Assembly: GCA_003446655.1 (NCBI GenBank)
Contig: DMCZ01000033.1
Span: forward strand, 1 to 20,025
Source of the DNA: Thauera sp.
GTDB taxonomy: Bacteria; Pseudomonadota; Gammaproteobacteria; Burkholderiales; Rhodocyclaceae
Reading direction: 5' to 3'
DNA length: 20,025 nt
The stretch's first letter is position 1. Each line of letters opens with the position of its first letter. The notes below the pieces were generated by a model. That model made no database searches and was not told the origin of the DNA. It was given only the letters and a program-made list of their open reading frames with translations. Shown piece after piece: positions 13,360 through 20,025 of the stretch. The position numbers and the translations under genes were made by a program.

Positions 13360-14361
13360 TCACTCCTCGCGCGGGTCGCGCGCGAGCAGGCGCTCGACCG
13401 CACTGCGCGCGTTGAGCCCGTGGTGAAGCAGGGCGTCGATCGCCTCGCTGACCGGCATCTCGACGCCGTGACGATGGGCGAGCTGGACCACTTCGCGCGC
13501 CGTGGAGACGCCCTCGGCCACATGCCCGAGCTCGCGCAGGATGTCGGCGAGGCTCTTGCCCTCGGCCAGGGCCAGGCCGACGCGGCGGTTGCGTGAGAGG
13601 TCGCCGGTGCACGTCAGGATGAGGTCGCCCATGCCGGCCAGACCCATCAGCGTTTCACTGCGCCCCCCCAGTGCGTGCGCGAGGCGGGCAATCTCCGCGA
13701 GGCCGCGGGTGATCAGCGCCGCGCGCGCGTTGAGGCCAAAGCCCATGCCGTCGGAGACGCCTGCCGCGATCGCCATCACGTTCTTCAACGCGCCGCCGAC
13801 TTCGCAGCCGACCAGATCGGTGTTGGCATAGATGCGCAGGCGCGGCTGATGCAGCACGGACACCCAGTGATGGGCGAAGCTGGCGTCGCGTGCCGCGAGC
13901 GTGACCGCCGCCGGCAGGCCGCGGGCGACTTCGGCAGCGAAGCTCGGTCCGGTGAGCACGCCACTTTGCGCGTTGGCACCCAGCTCCTCGGTGATGATTT
14001 CGTGGGGCAGGCGCCCGGTGCCGGCTTCAAAGCCCTTGCAGGCCCACAGTAGCGGCGTTCCCGGGCGAATGCGCTTCAGCTGGCGGACGGTTTCACGCAG
14101 GCCGGCGAGCGGTGTGACCACAAGATGGAGGTCGGCCTGCTCCGCGGCTGCGCGGAAATCGGCTTCGATGCCCAGGCTGTCATGCAGCCGCACGCCAGGC
14201 AGATAGCGCCGGTTCTCGCGGAGGTGGGCAATCTCTTCGAGGTGCGGGCGGTCGCGCCCCCAGAGGCGAACTTCATGGATGTTGCAGAAGGCCTGGGCGA
14301 GCGCAGTGCCCCACGCTCCGGCGCCGAACACGGCAATGCGGCAGCGCGTCACAGGCCCCAT
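13360..14361 (-). CDS. gpsA: Glycerol-3-phosphate dehydrogenase [NAD(P)+]
   Basis: Reduces dihydroxyacetone phosphate to sn-glycerol 3-phosphate, the backbone for phospholipids. It has the N-terminal dinucleotide fold GAGAWGTALA (13-22), CKGFEAGTG, LTGPSFAAEVARGLPAA, the catalytic lysine in GGALKNVMAIAAG, and the C-terminal GLAGMGDLILTCT and SRNRRVG blocks. With the ATG at 14361 it has 333 residues and overlaps the upstream SH3 gene by 13 bases. A GTG at 14352 would give a tighter GTGA overlap, better spacing to GAGG, and a start nearer to the family consensus; either is possible. It closes the arsR-to-gpsA unit. Confidence 0.95.
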   Translation of the reverse strand: MGPVTRCRIAVFGAGAWGTALAQAFCNIHEVRLWGRDRPHLEEIAHLRENRRYLPGVRLHDSLGIEADFRAAAEQADLHLVVTPLAGLRETVRQLKRIRPGTPLLWACKGFEAGTGRLPHEIITEELGANAQSGVLTGPSFAAEVARGLPAAVTLAARDASFAHHWVSVLHQPRLRIYANTDLVGCEVGGALKNVMAIAAGVSDGMGFGLNARAALITRGLAEIARLAHALGGRSETLMGLAGMGDLILTCTGDLSRNRRVGLALAEGKSLADILRELGHVAEGVSTAREVVQLAHRHGVEMPVSEAIDALLHHGLNARSAVERLLARDPREE

Positions 14362-14828
14362 ACCTCGGTCGCACGGACATAGCCCTCGAGTCCCTCGGCA
14401 TGGCGCACGCGCGCCCAGCCCTGCGTAGGTGCGCCGACGAGCTCAAGCACGACATTGCGCACGGCTTCGAAGGCCGGGGCGGCTGCCACCTGCGGCTCGC
14501 GGCGGATGGTGGCGCGCTCTGCCGTCACGATGACGGTGCGGCGCGCGCTGAGGGCAGATTGCTCGACCCAGTTGAGCGAGCCCCCGGGTTCGCGCACGCG
14601 CGCCCAGCCGTCCTGGGTGACGACGACTTCAACGGGGGTGCCGGGGCGCAGCCGAAACAGCTGGGTTGCCTGCGGCGATGGCGCGTCGCGCGCGATCAGC
14701 GCAGGCCCCGCCGAACGATACTGGAGGCCTTGCGCGGCCAGTGGAACCGGGGCCGCACACAGCACGACGACAGCCAGGGCGCTCAGCCCCGGCAATGGTA
14801 CTGCGGTGATGCGGCGCTCTCGGTTCAT
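14349..14828 (-). CDS. Secreted bacterial SH3-domain protein
   Basis: A 159-residue protein with an N-terminal signal peptide (about residues 1-33, hydrophobic stretch LSALAVVVLCAAPVPLAAQG) followed by two SH3b-type repeats. The first is ALIARDAPSPQATQLFRLRPG with VVVTQDGWARVREPGGSLNWV, the second RATIRREPQVAAAPAF with LVGAPTQGWARVRHAEGLEGYV. Such domains often bind peptidoglycan, so a periplasmic envelope role is likely. No catalytic domain. It begins 10 bases after secB and runs into gpsA, and being exported it might itself be a SecB client. Exact function unknown. Confidence 0.85.
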   Translation of the reverse strand: MNRERRITAVPLPGLSALAVVVLCAAPVPLAAQGLQYRSAGPALIARDAPSPQATQLFRLRPGTPVEVVVTQDGWARVREPGGSLNWVEQSALSARRTVIVTAERATIRREPQVAAAPAFEAVRNVVLELVGAPTQGWARVRHAEGLEGYVRATEVWGL

Positions 14829-14838
14829 GCTGGCTGGC

Positions 14839-15303
14839 TCACTGGACGGGGATTTCGCCCGCGGCGTGCTGACCGGTCTGCTGGCGCTGGGCCTGGTACA
14901 GGGACTCGAAGTTCACCGGTGACAGCAGCACGGGCTGGAAGCCGGCGCGCGTCACCGCGTCCGAGACCGCTTCGCGGGCATAGGGGAAGAGGATGTTCGG
15001 GCAGCCGATCATCATCACCGGTTCGAGGTCGCCCTCGGGAATGTTGCGGATCTGGAAGATGCCCGCCTGCGCGACTTCGACGAGGAAAAGGTTGCGGTCC
15101 TCGCCGATCCTGGCGTTGACGGTGACGGTAAGAGTTACTTCATAAACGCCGTCCTCGACGGCTTGGCCGGAGGTGCGCAACTGCACGTTGATCTGCGGAG
15201 TTTCGCGCTCGAGGAAGATCTGCGGCGCGCCCGGGACCTCGAGCGACAGGTCCTTGACGTAGAGCTTTTCGATCGAGAAGACGGGTTGGTTGTTTTCAGC
15301 CAT
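14839..15303 (-). CDS. secB: Protein-export chaperone SecB
   Basis: Tetrameric cytosolic chaperone that keeps preproteins unfolded and hands them to SecA. The 154 residues contain the family core: FSIEKLYVKDLSLEVPGAP, INVQLRTSG, YEVTLTVTVNA and the helix block of which CPNILFPYAREAVSD is the hallmark, ending with PVLLSPVNFESLYQ. The ATG at 15303 (MAENNQPVFSIEKLYVKD) is the family start; the open frame extends upstream into a non-conserved stretch. No purine-rich ribosome site is obvious. It follows grxC by 85 bases; the grxC-secB-gpsA order is seen in other betaproteobacteria. Confidence 0.96.
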   Translation of the reverse strand: MAENNQPVFSIEKLYVKDLSLEVPGAPQIFLERETPQINVQLRTSGQAVEDGVYEVTLTVTVNARIGEDRNLFLVEVAQAGIFQIRNIPEGDLEPVMMIGCPNILFPYAREAVSDAVTRAGFQPVLLSPVNFESLYQAQRQQTGQHAAGEIPVQ

Positions 15304-15379
15304 GAAAGGACATCCGATATGAGAAGTGAGGGCGGGGCTGCATCGCTCGCGGTCCGCTGCGTTCCATTGGAGGCGGGCT

Positions 15380-15400
15380 GAGCCGGCTTCAGGCCGGCTC
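15380..15400 (-). other. Hairpin embedding the grxC stop codon
   Basis: GAGCCGGC (15380-15387) and GCCGGCTC (15393-15400) are a perfect 8-bp inverted repeat with a 5-base loop, TTCAG on the plus strand. The grxC stop codon occupies three of those loop bases (15391-15389). No U-tract follows, so it is more likely an mRNA processing or stability element, or attenuates readthrough into secB. Confidence 0.35.
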
Positions 15401-15664
15401 GCCGAGCAGCAGGCGGTCGAGCTTGCCGGCGCGTTCGAGTGCGAACAGGTCGTCGCAGCCGCCGACATGGTAGTCGCCAATGAAGATCTGTGGAACCGTC
15501 CGCCGTCCGCTTGCCTTCATCATTTCCTCGCGACGGGCCGGTTCGAGGTCCACGCGGATCTTTTCCAGCCCGGTCACCCCCTTGTGCTGCAGCAACTGCT
15601 CGGCTCGGATGCAGTACGGGCAGGTGGCGGTGGCGTACATGCGGACGTGAGGCTGCATCTTCAT
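15389..15664 (-). CDS. grxC: Glutaredoxin 3 (GrxC family)
   Basis: Small thiol-disulfide oxidoreductase that uses glutathione. The dithiol active site CPYC is Cys15-Pro-Tyr-Cys18, followed by the GSH-binding TVPQIFIGDYHVGGCDDL block with the cis-proline TVP. The ATG at 15664 overlaps the rhodanese stop as ATGA, giving 91 residues (MKMQPHVRMYATATCPYC); an ATG two codons later is also possible. The frame extends further upstream within the rhodanese gene but that part has no glutaredoxin character. Coupling to a rhodanese suggests it may reduce persulfides or protein disulfides made there, which is inference. Confidence 0.94.
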   Translation of the reverse strand: MKMQPHVRMYATATCPYCIRAEQLLQHKGVTGLEKIRVDLEPARREEMMKASGRRTVPQIFIGDYHVGGCDDLFALERAGKLDRLLLGEPA

Positions 15665-16077
15665 TTCCGCTTGCGGCTCACCGGCTGGCCGGCCTTCTGC
15701 CACTCCATCATGCCGCCGCGCAGGTTATACACCTTGGCGAACCCGGCTTTCCTCAAGGTGTTGGCGGTGCTGTTGGAGCGCGCACCCGATGCGCAGCACA
15801 GGATCACGGGGTGGTCCTTCCACTTTTCCATTTCCTTGCTGCGGCGCTCGATCTCCCCGGCGGGGATGTGGCGCGCGTTGGGGATATGGCCTTGCGCGTA
15901 CTCGCCTTGCTCACGCACGTCGATCACGATCGCGTCCTCGCGATTGACCAGCAGCGTTGCCTCGACGGGCGACAGCTGGCTCTGGTCGCCACGGTTGCGG
16001 ATGAGGTCAGCCATGAGCCAGGCGCCCGAGACGGCGGCCAGCGCGGCCCAATACCAGTTCTGTTGCAGAAATTCCAC
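15661..16077 (-). CDS. Membrane-anchored rhodanese-like sulfurtransferase
   Basis: A single-domain rhodanese of 138 residues with one N-terminal transmembrane helix (WYWAALAAVSGAWLMADLI, about 8-26), so the catalytic domain is tethered to the inner membrane. Family blocks: IVIDVREQGEYAQGHIPNARHIP and the active-site loop C95-ASGAR, in which Cys95 should carry the persulfide and Arg100 closes the loop; Cys94 precedes it. GTG start at 16077; no ribosome site is obvious. It lies between an ArsR-type regulator and grxC. E. coli has a comparable pair, ygaV (ArsR-type) with ygaP (membrane rhodanese), which supports a role in reactive sulfur handling. Confidence 0.9.
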   Translation of the reverse strand: MEFLQQNWYWAALAAVSGAWLMADLIRNRGDQSQLSPVEATLLVNREDAIVIDVREQGEYAQGHIPNARHIPAGEIERRSKEMEKWKDHPVILCCASGARSNSTANTLRKAGFAKVYNLRGGMMEWQKAGQPVSRKRK

Positions 16078-16113
16078 GGAAGGGGATGCTCCGGTTGTGA
16101 GGGGTTGTCGGGG

Positions 16114-16443
16114 TTATCGTTCGTCAGGCTCGACGCCGCAGAAGACCTCGCGCATCAGCACGATCAGCTGCAGGGTGCGTTCGTCACAGACGCGGTAGTA
16201 AACGCGGTTAGCGTCCTTGCGTGTCTGCAGCACGCCCTTGTCGCGCAGGATCGCAAGGTGCTGGGAGATGTTGCTCTGGGACGTCCCCACCGCCTCGACG
16301 ATGTCCTGCACGCACTCCTCTCCGCCTCCGAGTACGCAGAGGATCTTCAGACGCAGGGGGTGGGCGATCGCCTTGAGCGCGCGCGCGGCCGTTTCGATGT
16401 GCTCATGCTTGTCGATAAGCGCGGAGATGTCGTCTTTGTTCAC
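16114..16443 (-). CDS. ArsR/SmtB-family repressor with SqrR/BigR-like cysteine pair
   Basis: Winged-helix repressor of 109 residues: ALKAIAHPLRLKILCVL (helix 2), VQDIVEAVGTSQSNISQHLAIL (DNA-reading helix), VYYRVCDERT (wing). It lacks the ELCVCDL metal motif of arsenic sensors; the matching spot reads EECVQDI. Instead Cys36 (KILC) and Cys102 (EVFC) stand where the persulfide sensors SqrR, BigR and YgaV have their two reactive cysteines. Two extra cysteines (44 and 86) are present. GTG start at 16443 without a clear ribosome site. A palindrome over its own -10 indicates autoregulation. The adjacent rhodanese and glutaredoxin suggest the inducer is reactive sulfur; a metal cannot be ruled out. 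Confidence 0.9.
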   Translation of the reverse strand: MNKDDISALIDKHEHIETAARALKAIAHPLRLKILCVLGGGEECVQDIVEAVGTSQSNISQHLAILRDKGVLQTRKDANRVYYRVCDERTLQLIVLMREVFCGVEPDER

Positions 16444-16457
16444 GATGGGGCCGGATT

Positions 16458-16491
16458 GGGCAAAGCAATAGTATAAAATATTGCATTGCCC
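16458..16491 (-). promoter_or_regulatory. Operator palindrome over arsR promoter
   Basis: Two 13-base arms, GGGCAAAGCAATA (16458-16470) and TATTGCATTGCCC (16479-16491), are reverse complements at 12 of 13 positions around an 8-base AT centre (GTATAAAA). On the minus strand the centre includes TATACT (16475-16470), a five-of-six -10 for the arsR unit about 27 bases from its GTG; no good -35 is seen. A TATAAA on the plus strand could serve envC. Such a dyad over a -10 is the standard site for an ArsR-type repressor. Confidence 0.7.
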
Positions 16492-16494
16492 CGA

Positions 16495-16703
16495 TGCAGG
16501 GGATCGTCATGGACCGTGACCGACCCTGCAGCGTTGTTCAAGCGGAAACCCCATGCACCAAATCGCCTCAGCTCGCATCTCAAAGCCAGTCCTCGACAGA
16601 GGCAGGGTGGGTGTGCAGCTTTCGTGGCAGACCGACGGGCGGACTCCCGGCCGCGGCGCCGTCTACGGCGCGCGGGCCTGAGTGCTGGGGGAAGCGGCGC
16701 AGC
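16495..16703 (+). other. Structured leader upstream of envC
   Basis: This 209-base stretch stays open in frame with envC from 16494, but its translation has no family similarity that I recognise and precedes the signal peptide, so I treat it as leader. It folds: TGCAGGG/CCCTGCA (16495-16501 and 16524-16530), and a stem of GCGCCG/CGGCGC (16656-16661 and 16666-16671, loop TCTA) extended past a bulge by CCGC/GCGG (16651-16654 and 16672-16675). The second lies about 10 bases before the purine-rich GGGGGAAG that precedes the envC start. Confidence 0.4.
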
Positions 16704-18026
16704 ATGCTGCATTGGCACATTCCGGCTGCACTCGTCGTGATGGTCGCGACCTTCTGCTGCCTGATGCCCGGAACTGCCTCGGCCCAGCCCGCGTCGGAGA
16801 TCGCCGAGCGGCGCTCCGATCTTGACGACCTCAAGAAGCGCATTCGTGACCTGCAGCAGGAGATGGCCCGCACCGAGGCGACCCGCTCCAGCGCCATCAA
16901 GGCCCTCGCCGAGTCGGAGCGCGCGGTTTCTCGCGTCGTGCGCGAGCTCGCCAGGCTCGAGTCCGAGCGGCGCGATGCAGAGAAGAAGCTCGCGCTGCTC
17001 GAGGCCGAGCAGCGCGAAACCGCAACGCGCATCGAGGCGCGCCGCGATGAGCTCGGAGACTGGCTGCGTCGTTACTACGTGCAGGGCGGGGCGGACAGCA
17101 TGGCGCCCCTGTTGTCCGCGCGCGACCCGAATCAGCTTGCCCGGGATGCGCATTACCTGGAGCAGCTCGGGCTGGCGCGGCTGGCGCTGATCGAGGGCCT
17201 GCGCGCTGACCTCGATCAGACCCGCCGCCGTGCCGCGGAGATTCAGTCACGGCGCGACCGGCTCGCGGCGCTCGAGGGGGAGCAGCAGAGCCGGCGCAGT
17301 GAACTGCAGTCCGAGCAGGCGCGGCGCAAGAAAGCGCTTGCCGAGGTGTCGCGACAGTTGAAGGCGCAGAAGGAACAGGTCGGGACCTTGCAGCAGGATG
17401 AGCAGCGGCTCGGGAAGGTGATCGATACCCTGGTGCGGCGTGCGCGCGAGGCTGCGGCTCGCGCGGCTGCCCGCCAGCTTGCTGCCCAGCGCGAGGCCGA
17501 GCGCCGCGCGGCGCAGCAGGCGGCGCAGGCCCGCGCGCCCGCCCGCGCTGAGCGCCCGCCTGCCCGTGCTGCCGAGCCGGTCGTCGGCGAAGTCCGCGAC
17601 GCCGCCGGGCCGACGCCTACTGGCGTCCGCTTCGGCCAGTTGCGCGGGCAGCTGCGCTTTCCCGTGCGCGGAGAACTCGTAGGAAGGTTTGGCGCTCCAA
17701 GAGCGGACGGCGGAACGACCTGGAAAGGGGTGTTCATTCGCAGCGGATCCGGCGCCGAGGTCCGTGCAGTTGCGGGCGGAGAGGTGGTGTTCTCTGACTG
17801 GCTGCGCGGTTACGGCAACCTCATCATCGTCGATCACGGTGGCGATTACCTGTCCATCTACGGCAACAACGACGCCCTGCTGAAAGAGGTGGGTGAGCGC
17901 GTTGCCGGTGGTGACGCAATCGCCAGCGTGGGCGCCGGCGGGGTGGGTAACGAATCGGGTCTATACTTCGAAATTCGTCATCAGGGGCAGCCTCTGGACC
18001 CGATGCAATGGGTGCGGCTCAACTAG
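16704..18026 (+). CDS. envC: Murein hydrolase activator EnvC (degenerate LytM protein)
   Basis: Periplasmic activator of the N-acetylmuramyl-L-alanine amidases that split septal peptidoglycan during division. Layout in 440 residues: signal peptide (MLHWHIPAALVVMVATFCC, cleaved near residue 28), long charged coiled coil (about 33-250), an Ala/Arg-rich linker (about 250-300), and a C-terminal LytM/M23 domain (about 318-438). The zinc ligands of active LytM enzymes are lost: HxGxD reads WKGVF at 340-344, and HLHFE reads GLYFE at 419-423, as expected for a non-enzymatic activator. The ATG at 16704 is chosen because it starts the signal peptide; GGGGGAAG precedes it. ctpA follows after 49 bases, a conserved pairing. 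Confidence 0.92.
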   Translation: MLHWHIPAALVVMVATFCCLMPGTASAQPASEIAERRSDLDDLKKRIRDLQQEMARTEATRSSAIKALAESERAVSRVVRELARLESERRDAEKKLALLEAEQRETATRIEARRDELGDWLRRYYVQGGADSMAPLLSARDPNQLARDAHYLEQLGLARLALIEGLRADLDQTRRRAAEIQSRRDRLAALEGEQQSRRSELQSEQARRKKALAEVSRQLKAQKEQVGTLQQDEQRLGKVIDTLVRRAREAAARAAARQLAAQREAERRAAQQAAQARAPARAERPPARAAEPVVGEVRDAAGPTPTGVRFGQLRGQLRFPVRGELVGRFGAPRADGGTTWKGVFIRSGSGAEVRAVAGGEVVFSDWLRGYGNLIIVDHGGDYLSIYGNNDALLKEVGERVAGGDAIASVGAGGVGNESGLYFEIRHQGQPLDPMQWVRLN

Positions 18027-18075
18027 ACGTGACGGCATGGCCGGAAACGGAAACCGGCGTACCACTGGAGTTCTC

Positions 18076-19458
18076 ATGCGTAGCAGCAAGCTGAAACAGT
18101 TCGGCCTCGTGATGACCGGCATGGTTGCCGGCGTCATGATCAGTCTCAATTTTTCCGCCAATGCCGATCGCAGCACGCAGGTGCCGCTGCCGGTCGAAGA
18201 GTTGCGTGCCTACGCCGACGTGTTCAATGCGATCAAGCAGGGCTACGTAGAGCCTGTTGAAGATAAGAAGCTGATCACGGACTCGATCAGCGGCATGCTT
18301 TCCGGACTCGATCCGCACTCGGCCTATCTTGACGCGGAGGCCTTCAAGGACCTGCAGGTGGGCACCCAGGGTGAATTTGGCGGCCTCGGTATCGAGGTCG
18401 GCATGGAGGATGGGTTCGTAAAGGTGATCTCGCCGATCGAGGATACGCCCGCCTTTCGCGCCGGCGTGCTCGCGGGCGACCTGATCGTCAAGCTCGACGA
18501 CACCCCGGTCAAGGGCATGAGCCTGAACGATGCCGTCAAGCGCATGCGCGGCAAGCCCCGTACGGACATCGTCCTCACCATCATGCGCAAGGGACAGTCC
18601 GAGCCGGTGGTCATCAAGCTCACGCGCGAGGTCATCAAGGTGCAGAGCGTGAAGTCCAAGGTGATCGAACCCGGCTACGCCTATCTGCGCATCGCTCAGT
18701 TCCAGGAGAACACCGCGGCCTCGGTCGTCGATCACCTCAACAAGCTGAGTGCCCAGGGGCCGATGCAGGGCCTAGTGCTGGACCTTCGCAACGACCCGGG
18801 CGGTCTGCTGCACGGCGCGGTGGGCGTTTCTGCCGCCTTCCTGCCGGTCGATACGCTGGTTGTGTCGACCGATGGCCGCACGGAAGACGCCAAGCGCGAG
18901 TACCGGGCCACACCGGCCGATTACCTGCGCGGAACGCGCGATGACTTCCTTCGCCGCCTGCCTCCGGCCGCCAGGGACGTGCCGATGGTGGTGCTGGTGA
19001 ATGCCGGATCGGCCTCCGCCTCGGAGATCGTCGCGGGCGCGCTGCAGGACCACAAACGCGCCCGAGTGGTTGGCACCCAGACCTTCGGCAAGGGTTCCGT
19101 GCAGACCATTCTGCCGCTCAACAACAGCACCGCGATCAAGCTCACGACTGCGCGCTACTACACGCCGAGCGGACGCTCGATCCAGGCCAAAGGCATCGAA
19201 CCCGACATCGTGATTGAGGAGACAGCCAACGGTTCGAGCCGTCGCGTCCGCGAAGCCGATCTCGTTCGCCACCTCGGCAACGACAAGGACGCCGATCCGG
19301 CCGCCGAGGAGGCGGCTTCGAAGGCGGTTGCGACGCCCGCGGTGGAGGAGGGCGAGAACGAGCCGGTGCGAATCGAGTTCGGCGGTGAGAATGACCACCA
19401 GTTGCAGCAGGCCATCCGCCTTCTCAAGGGTGAGCAGATCGTCCAGAATCAGAACTAA
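18076..19458 (+). CDS. ctpA: Carboxy-terminal processing protease (S41 family)
   Basis: Periplasmic serine protease that degrades or trims proteins from their C-terminus, including envelope and cell-wall enzymes. In 460 residues: uncleaved or signal-type N-terminus (LVMTGMVAGVMISLNFSANA, about 11-30), PDZ domain (about 95-175, with GGLGIEVG and AGVLAGDLIVKLDD), then the S41 core with LRNDPGGLL, the serine motif GSASASE (311-317) and catalytic lysine Lys339 in FGKGSVQ. The tail (about 410-460) is acidic and variable. TGGAG sits 5 bases before the ATG at 18076; the upstream open frame lies within envC. Pairing with envC agrees with a joint role in cell-wall remodelling. Confidence 0.95.
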   Translation: MRSSKLKQFGLVMTGMVAGVMISLNFSANADRSTQVPLPVEELRAYADVFNAIKQGYVEPVEDKKLITDSISGMLSGLDPHSAYLDAEAFKDLQVGTQGEFGGLGIEVGMEDGFVKVISPIEDTPAFRAGVLAGDLIVKLDDTPVKGMSLNDAVKRMRGKPRTDIVLTIMRKGQSEPVVIKLTREVIKVQSVKSKVIEPGYAYLRIAQFQENTAASVVDHLNKLSAQGPMQGLVLDLRNDPGGLLHGAVGVSAAFLPVDTLVVSTDGRTEDAKREYRATPADYLRGTRDDFLRRLPPAARDVPMVVLVNAGSASASEIVAGALQDHKRARVVGTQTFGKGSVQTILPLNNSTAIKLTTARYYTPSGRSIQAKGIEPDIVIEETANGSSRRVREADLVRHLGNDKDADPAAEEAASKAVATPAVEEGENEPVRIEFGGENDHQLQQAIRLLKGEQIVQNQN

Positions 19459-19481
19459 ACCATGATCTGGGGAGGCGAATG

Positions 19482-19931
19482 ATGCGCAGGGAGACCGCCT
19501 ACAAACTGGCTGGCAGGCATCACGACCGTCCTCTGCCTGGAGCGGACATCCACAAACAGCGCGAGATCCGCTTCAAGCCCCTGCCGCCGGGACAGGTTGC
19601 GCATGCGTGGAAGGCCCTGCAACTGCTCAAGGGCCTTCAGATCGAGCGCGGCGCGGACCCGCTTACCATCATCGTGCGGTATTCGGTTCTCGATTACTCG
19701 CTCGAGGCCCTGGAAGAGGCGCTGCGCGATGCGGGCTTTGCACTCGAGAACTCGCTGTACGTGAAGCTTGTCCGCGCCATCGTCTATTTCAGTGAAGAAA
19801 CCCAGCGCCACAATCTGCTGTCGCCCGAGCGCCTGATCAAGCAGTCCAACGAGGTCTATGTGCAGGCCTGGGATCACCAGATGCACGGCGATCACGACGA
19901 TACGCCGCCTGACCTGCGCGAGTACAAGTAA
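19482..19931 (+). CDS. Conserved-type protein of unknown function, HMA-like fold possible
   Basis: I do not recognise this 149-residue protein. It is soluble, with no signal peptide or membrane segment. The middle (about 38-82) alternates as helix-strand-helix: HAWKALQLLKGL, LTIIVRYSVLDY, SLEALEEALRDAGFAL. This pattern, ending in LxxAGF, resembles heavy-metal-associated (ferredoxin-like) domains but lacks their CxxC metal site; the protein has no cysteine at all. The C-terminus is rich in His and Asp (DHQMHGDHDDTPPD). A strong GGAGG at 19471-19475 lies 6 bases before the ATG at 19482; an ATG at 19479 would leave only 3. It sits between ctpA and a ThiF/MoeB gene, probably in one unit. Confidence 0.8.
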   Translation: MRRETAYKLAGRHHDRPLPGADIHKQREIRFKPLPPGQVAHAWKALQLLKGLQIERGADPLTIIVRYSVLDYSLEALEEALRDAGFALENSLYVKLVRAIVYFSEETQRHNLLSPERLIKQSNEVYVQAWDHQMHGDHDDTPPDLREYK

Positions 19932-19936
19932 GAGCG

Positions 19937-20025
19937 ATGAACGACGACCAGCTCCTGCGCTACAGCAGGCACATCCTGCTGCCCGAGATCGATGTCGAGG
20001 GGCAGCAGGCCCTGCTCGATGCGCG
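19937..20025 (+). CDS. ThiF/MoeB/HesA-family adenylyltransferase, N-terminal fragment
   Basis: The window ends 29 codons into this gene. The visible N-terminus, MNDDQLLRYSRHILLPEID followed by VEGQQALLDA, is the hallmark start of MoeB/ThiF/HesA proteins, which adenylylate the C-terminus of small sulfur carriers such as MoaD or ThiS. A start at 19937 is supported by AAGAG a few bases upstream and a 5-base gap after the preceding stop. Whether it serves molybdopterin or thiamine synthesis cannot be decided from the fragment; moeA earlier in the window makes the moco pathway plausible. Confidence 0.85.
   Translation, partial: MNDDQLLRYSRHILLPEIDVEGQQALLDA

Noticed and set aside
16494..16703. 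A 70-residue N-terminal extension of EnvC or a separate gene
   Set aside because: The signal peptide begins at 16704 and an extension in front of it would block export. The stretch has no recognisable domain and contains strong hairpins.
1..20025. Mobile elements, prophage, CRISPR, toxin-antitoxin or defence genes
   Set aside because: No transposase, integrase, direct-repeat array or cas-like protein is visible; the only transposon-like sequence is the library adapter at 1-19.

Overview
The window reads as a continuous stretch of chromosome from a GC-rich betaproteobacterium, most likely of the Rhodocyclales (Thauera/Azoarcus/Aromatoleum type). This rests on the strong G/C preference at third codon positions and on the gene neighbourhoods: diheme cytochrome c4 divergent from engB and followed by hemB, envC-ctpA followed by a small unknown gene and a moeB/hesA gene, and arsR-rhodanese-grxC-secB-gpsA. 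The lineage is an inference from gene content; no 16S gene is present. Coding density is high and nearly everything is core metabolism or housekeeping. I see no insertion sequence, prophage, CRISPR array, tRNA or rRNA. Bases 1-19 are not genomic: they are the Tn5/Nextera mosaic-end adapter, so the window starts at a contig edge.

Layout. 51-3124 (+): argA (arginine synthesis), a PAS-PAS-GGDEF diguanylate cyclase overlapping it by 4 bp, and yggX. 3216-6698 (-): phoU, rpiA, moeA and a diheme cytochrome c4. 6820-9303 (+): engB, a highly structured 250-base intergenic region, hemB, and a GNAT acetyltransferase overlapping hemB by one base. 9328-11932 (-): bioB-bioC and a HAD phosphatase. 11990-13332 (+): comF and trmL. 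13360-16443 (-): arsR, rhodanese, grxC, secB, an SH3b protein and gpsA, probably one main transcription unit read from arsR towards gpsA. 16704 to the end (+): envC, ctpA, an unassigned small protein and the start of a ThiF/MoeB-family gene.

Two places go beyond ordinary housekeeping. (1) Between engB and hemB, the minus strand carries a classical intrinsic terminator (9-bp GC stem, then TTTTGTTTT), although both flanking genes are on the plus strand. Directly upstream on that strand are further hairpins, one exposing UCACCUCC, the same bases as the anti-Shine-Dalgarno tail of 16S rRNA, in an 11-nt loop. This looks like an unannotated small RNA of the C-rich-loop type. (2) An ArsR-family repressor with a cysteine pair placed as in the persulfide sensors SqrR/BigR/YgaV stands at the head of a unit with a membrane-anchored rhodanese and a glutaredoxin. 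A 34-bp near-perfect palindrome covers its -10 element, suggesting a self-contained reactive-sulfur response that also reads into secB and gpsA.

Several gene ends carry GC-rich hairpins without a U-tract (yggX/phoU, GNAT/HAD, trmL/gpsA, grxC). Intrinsic terminators with a clear U-tract are rare here, which makes the one in the engB-hemB gap stand out.
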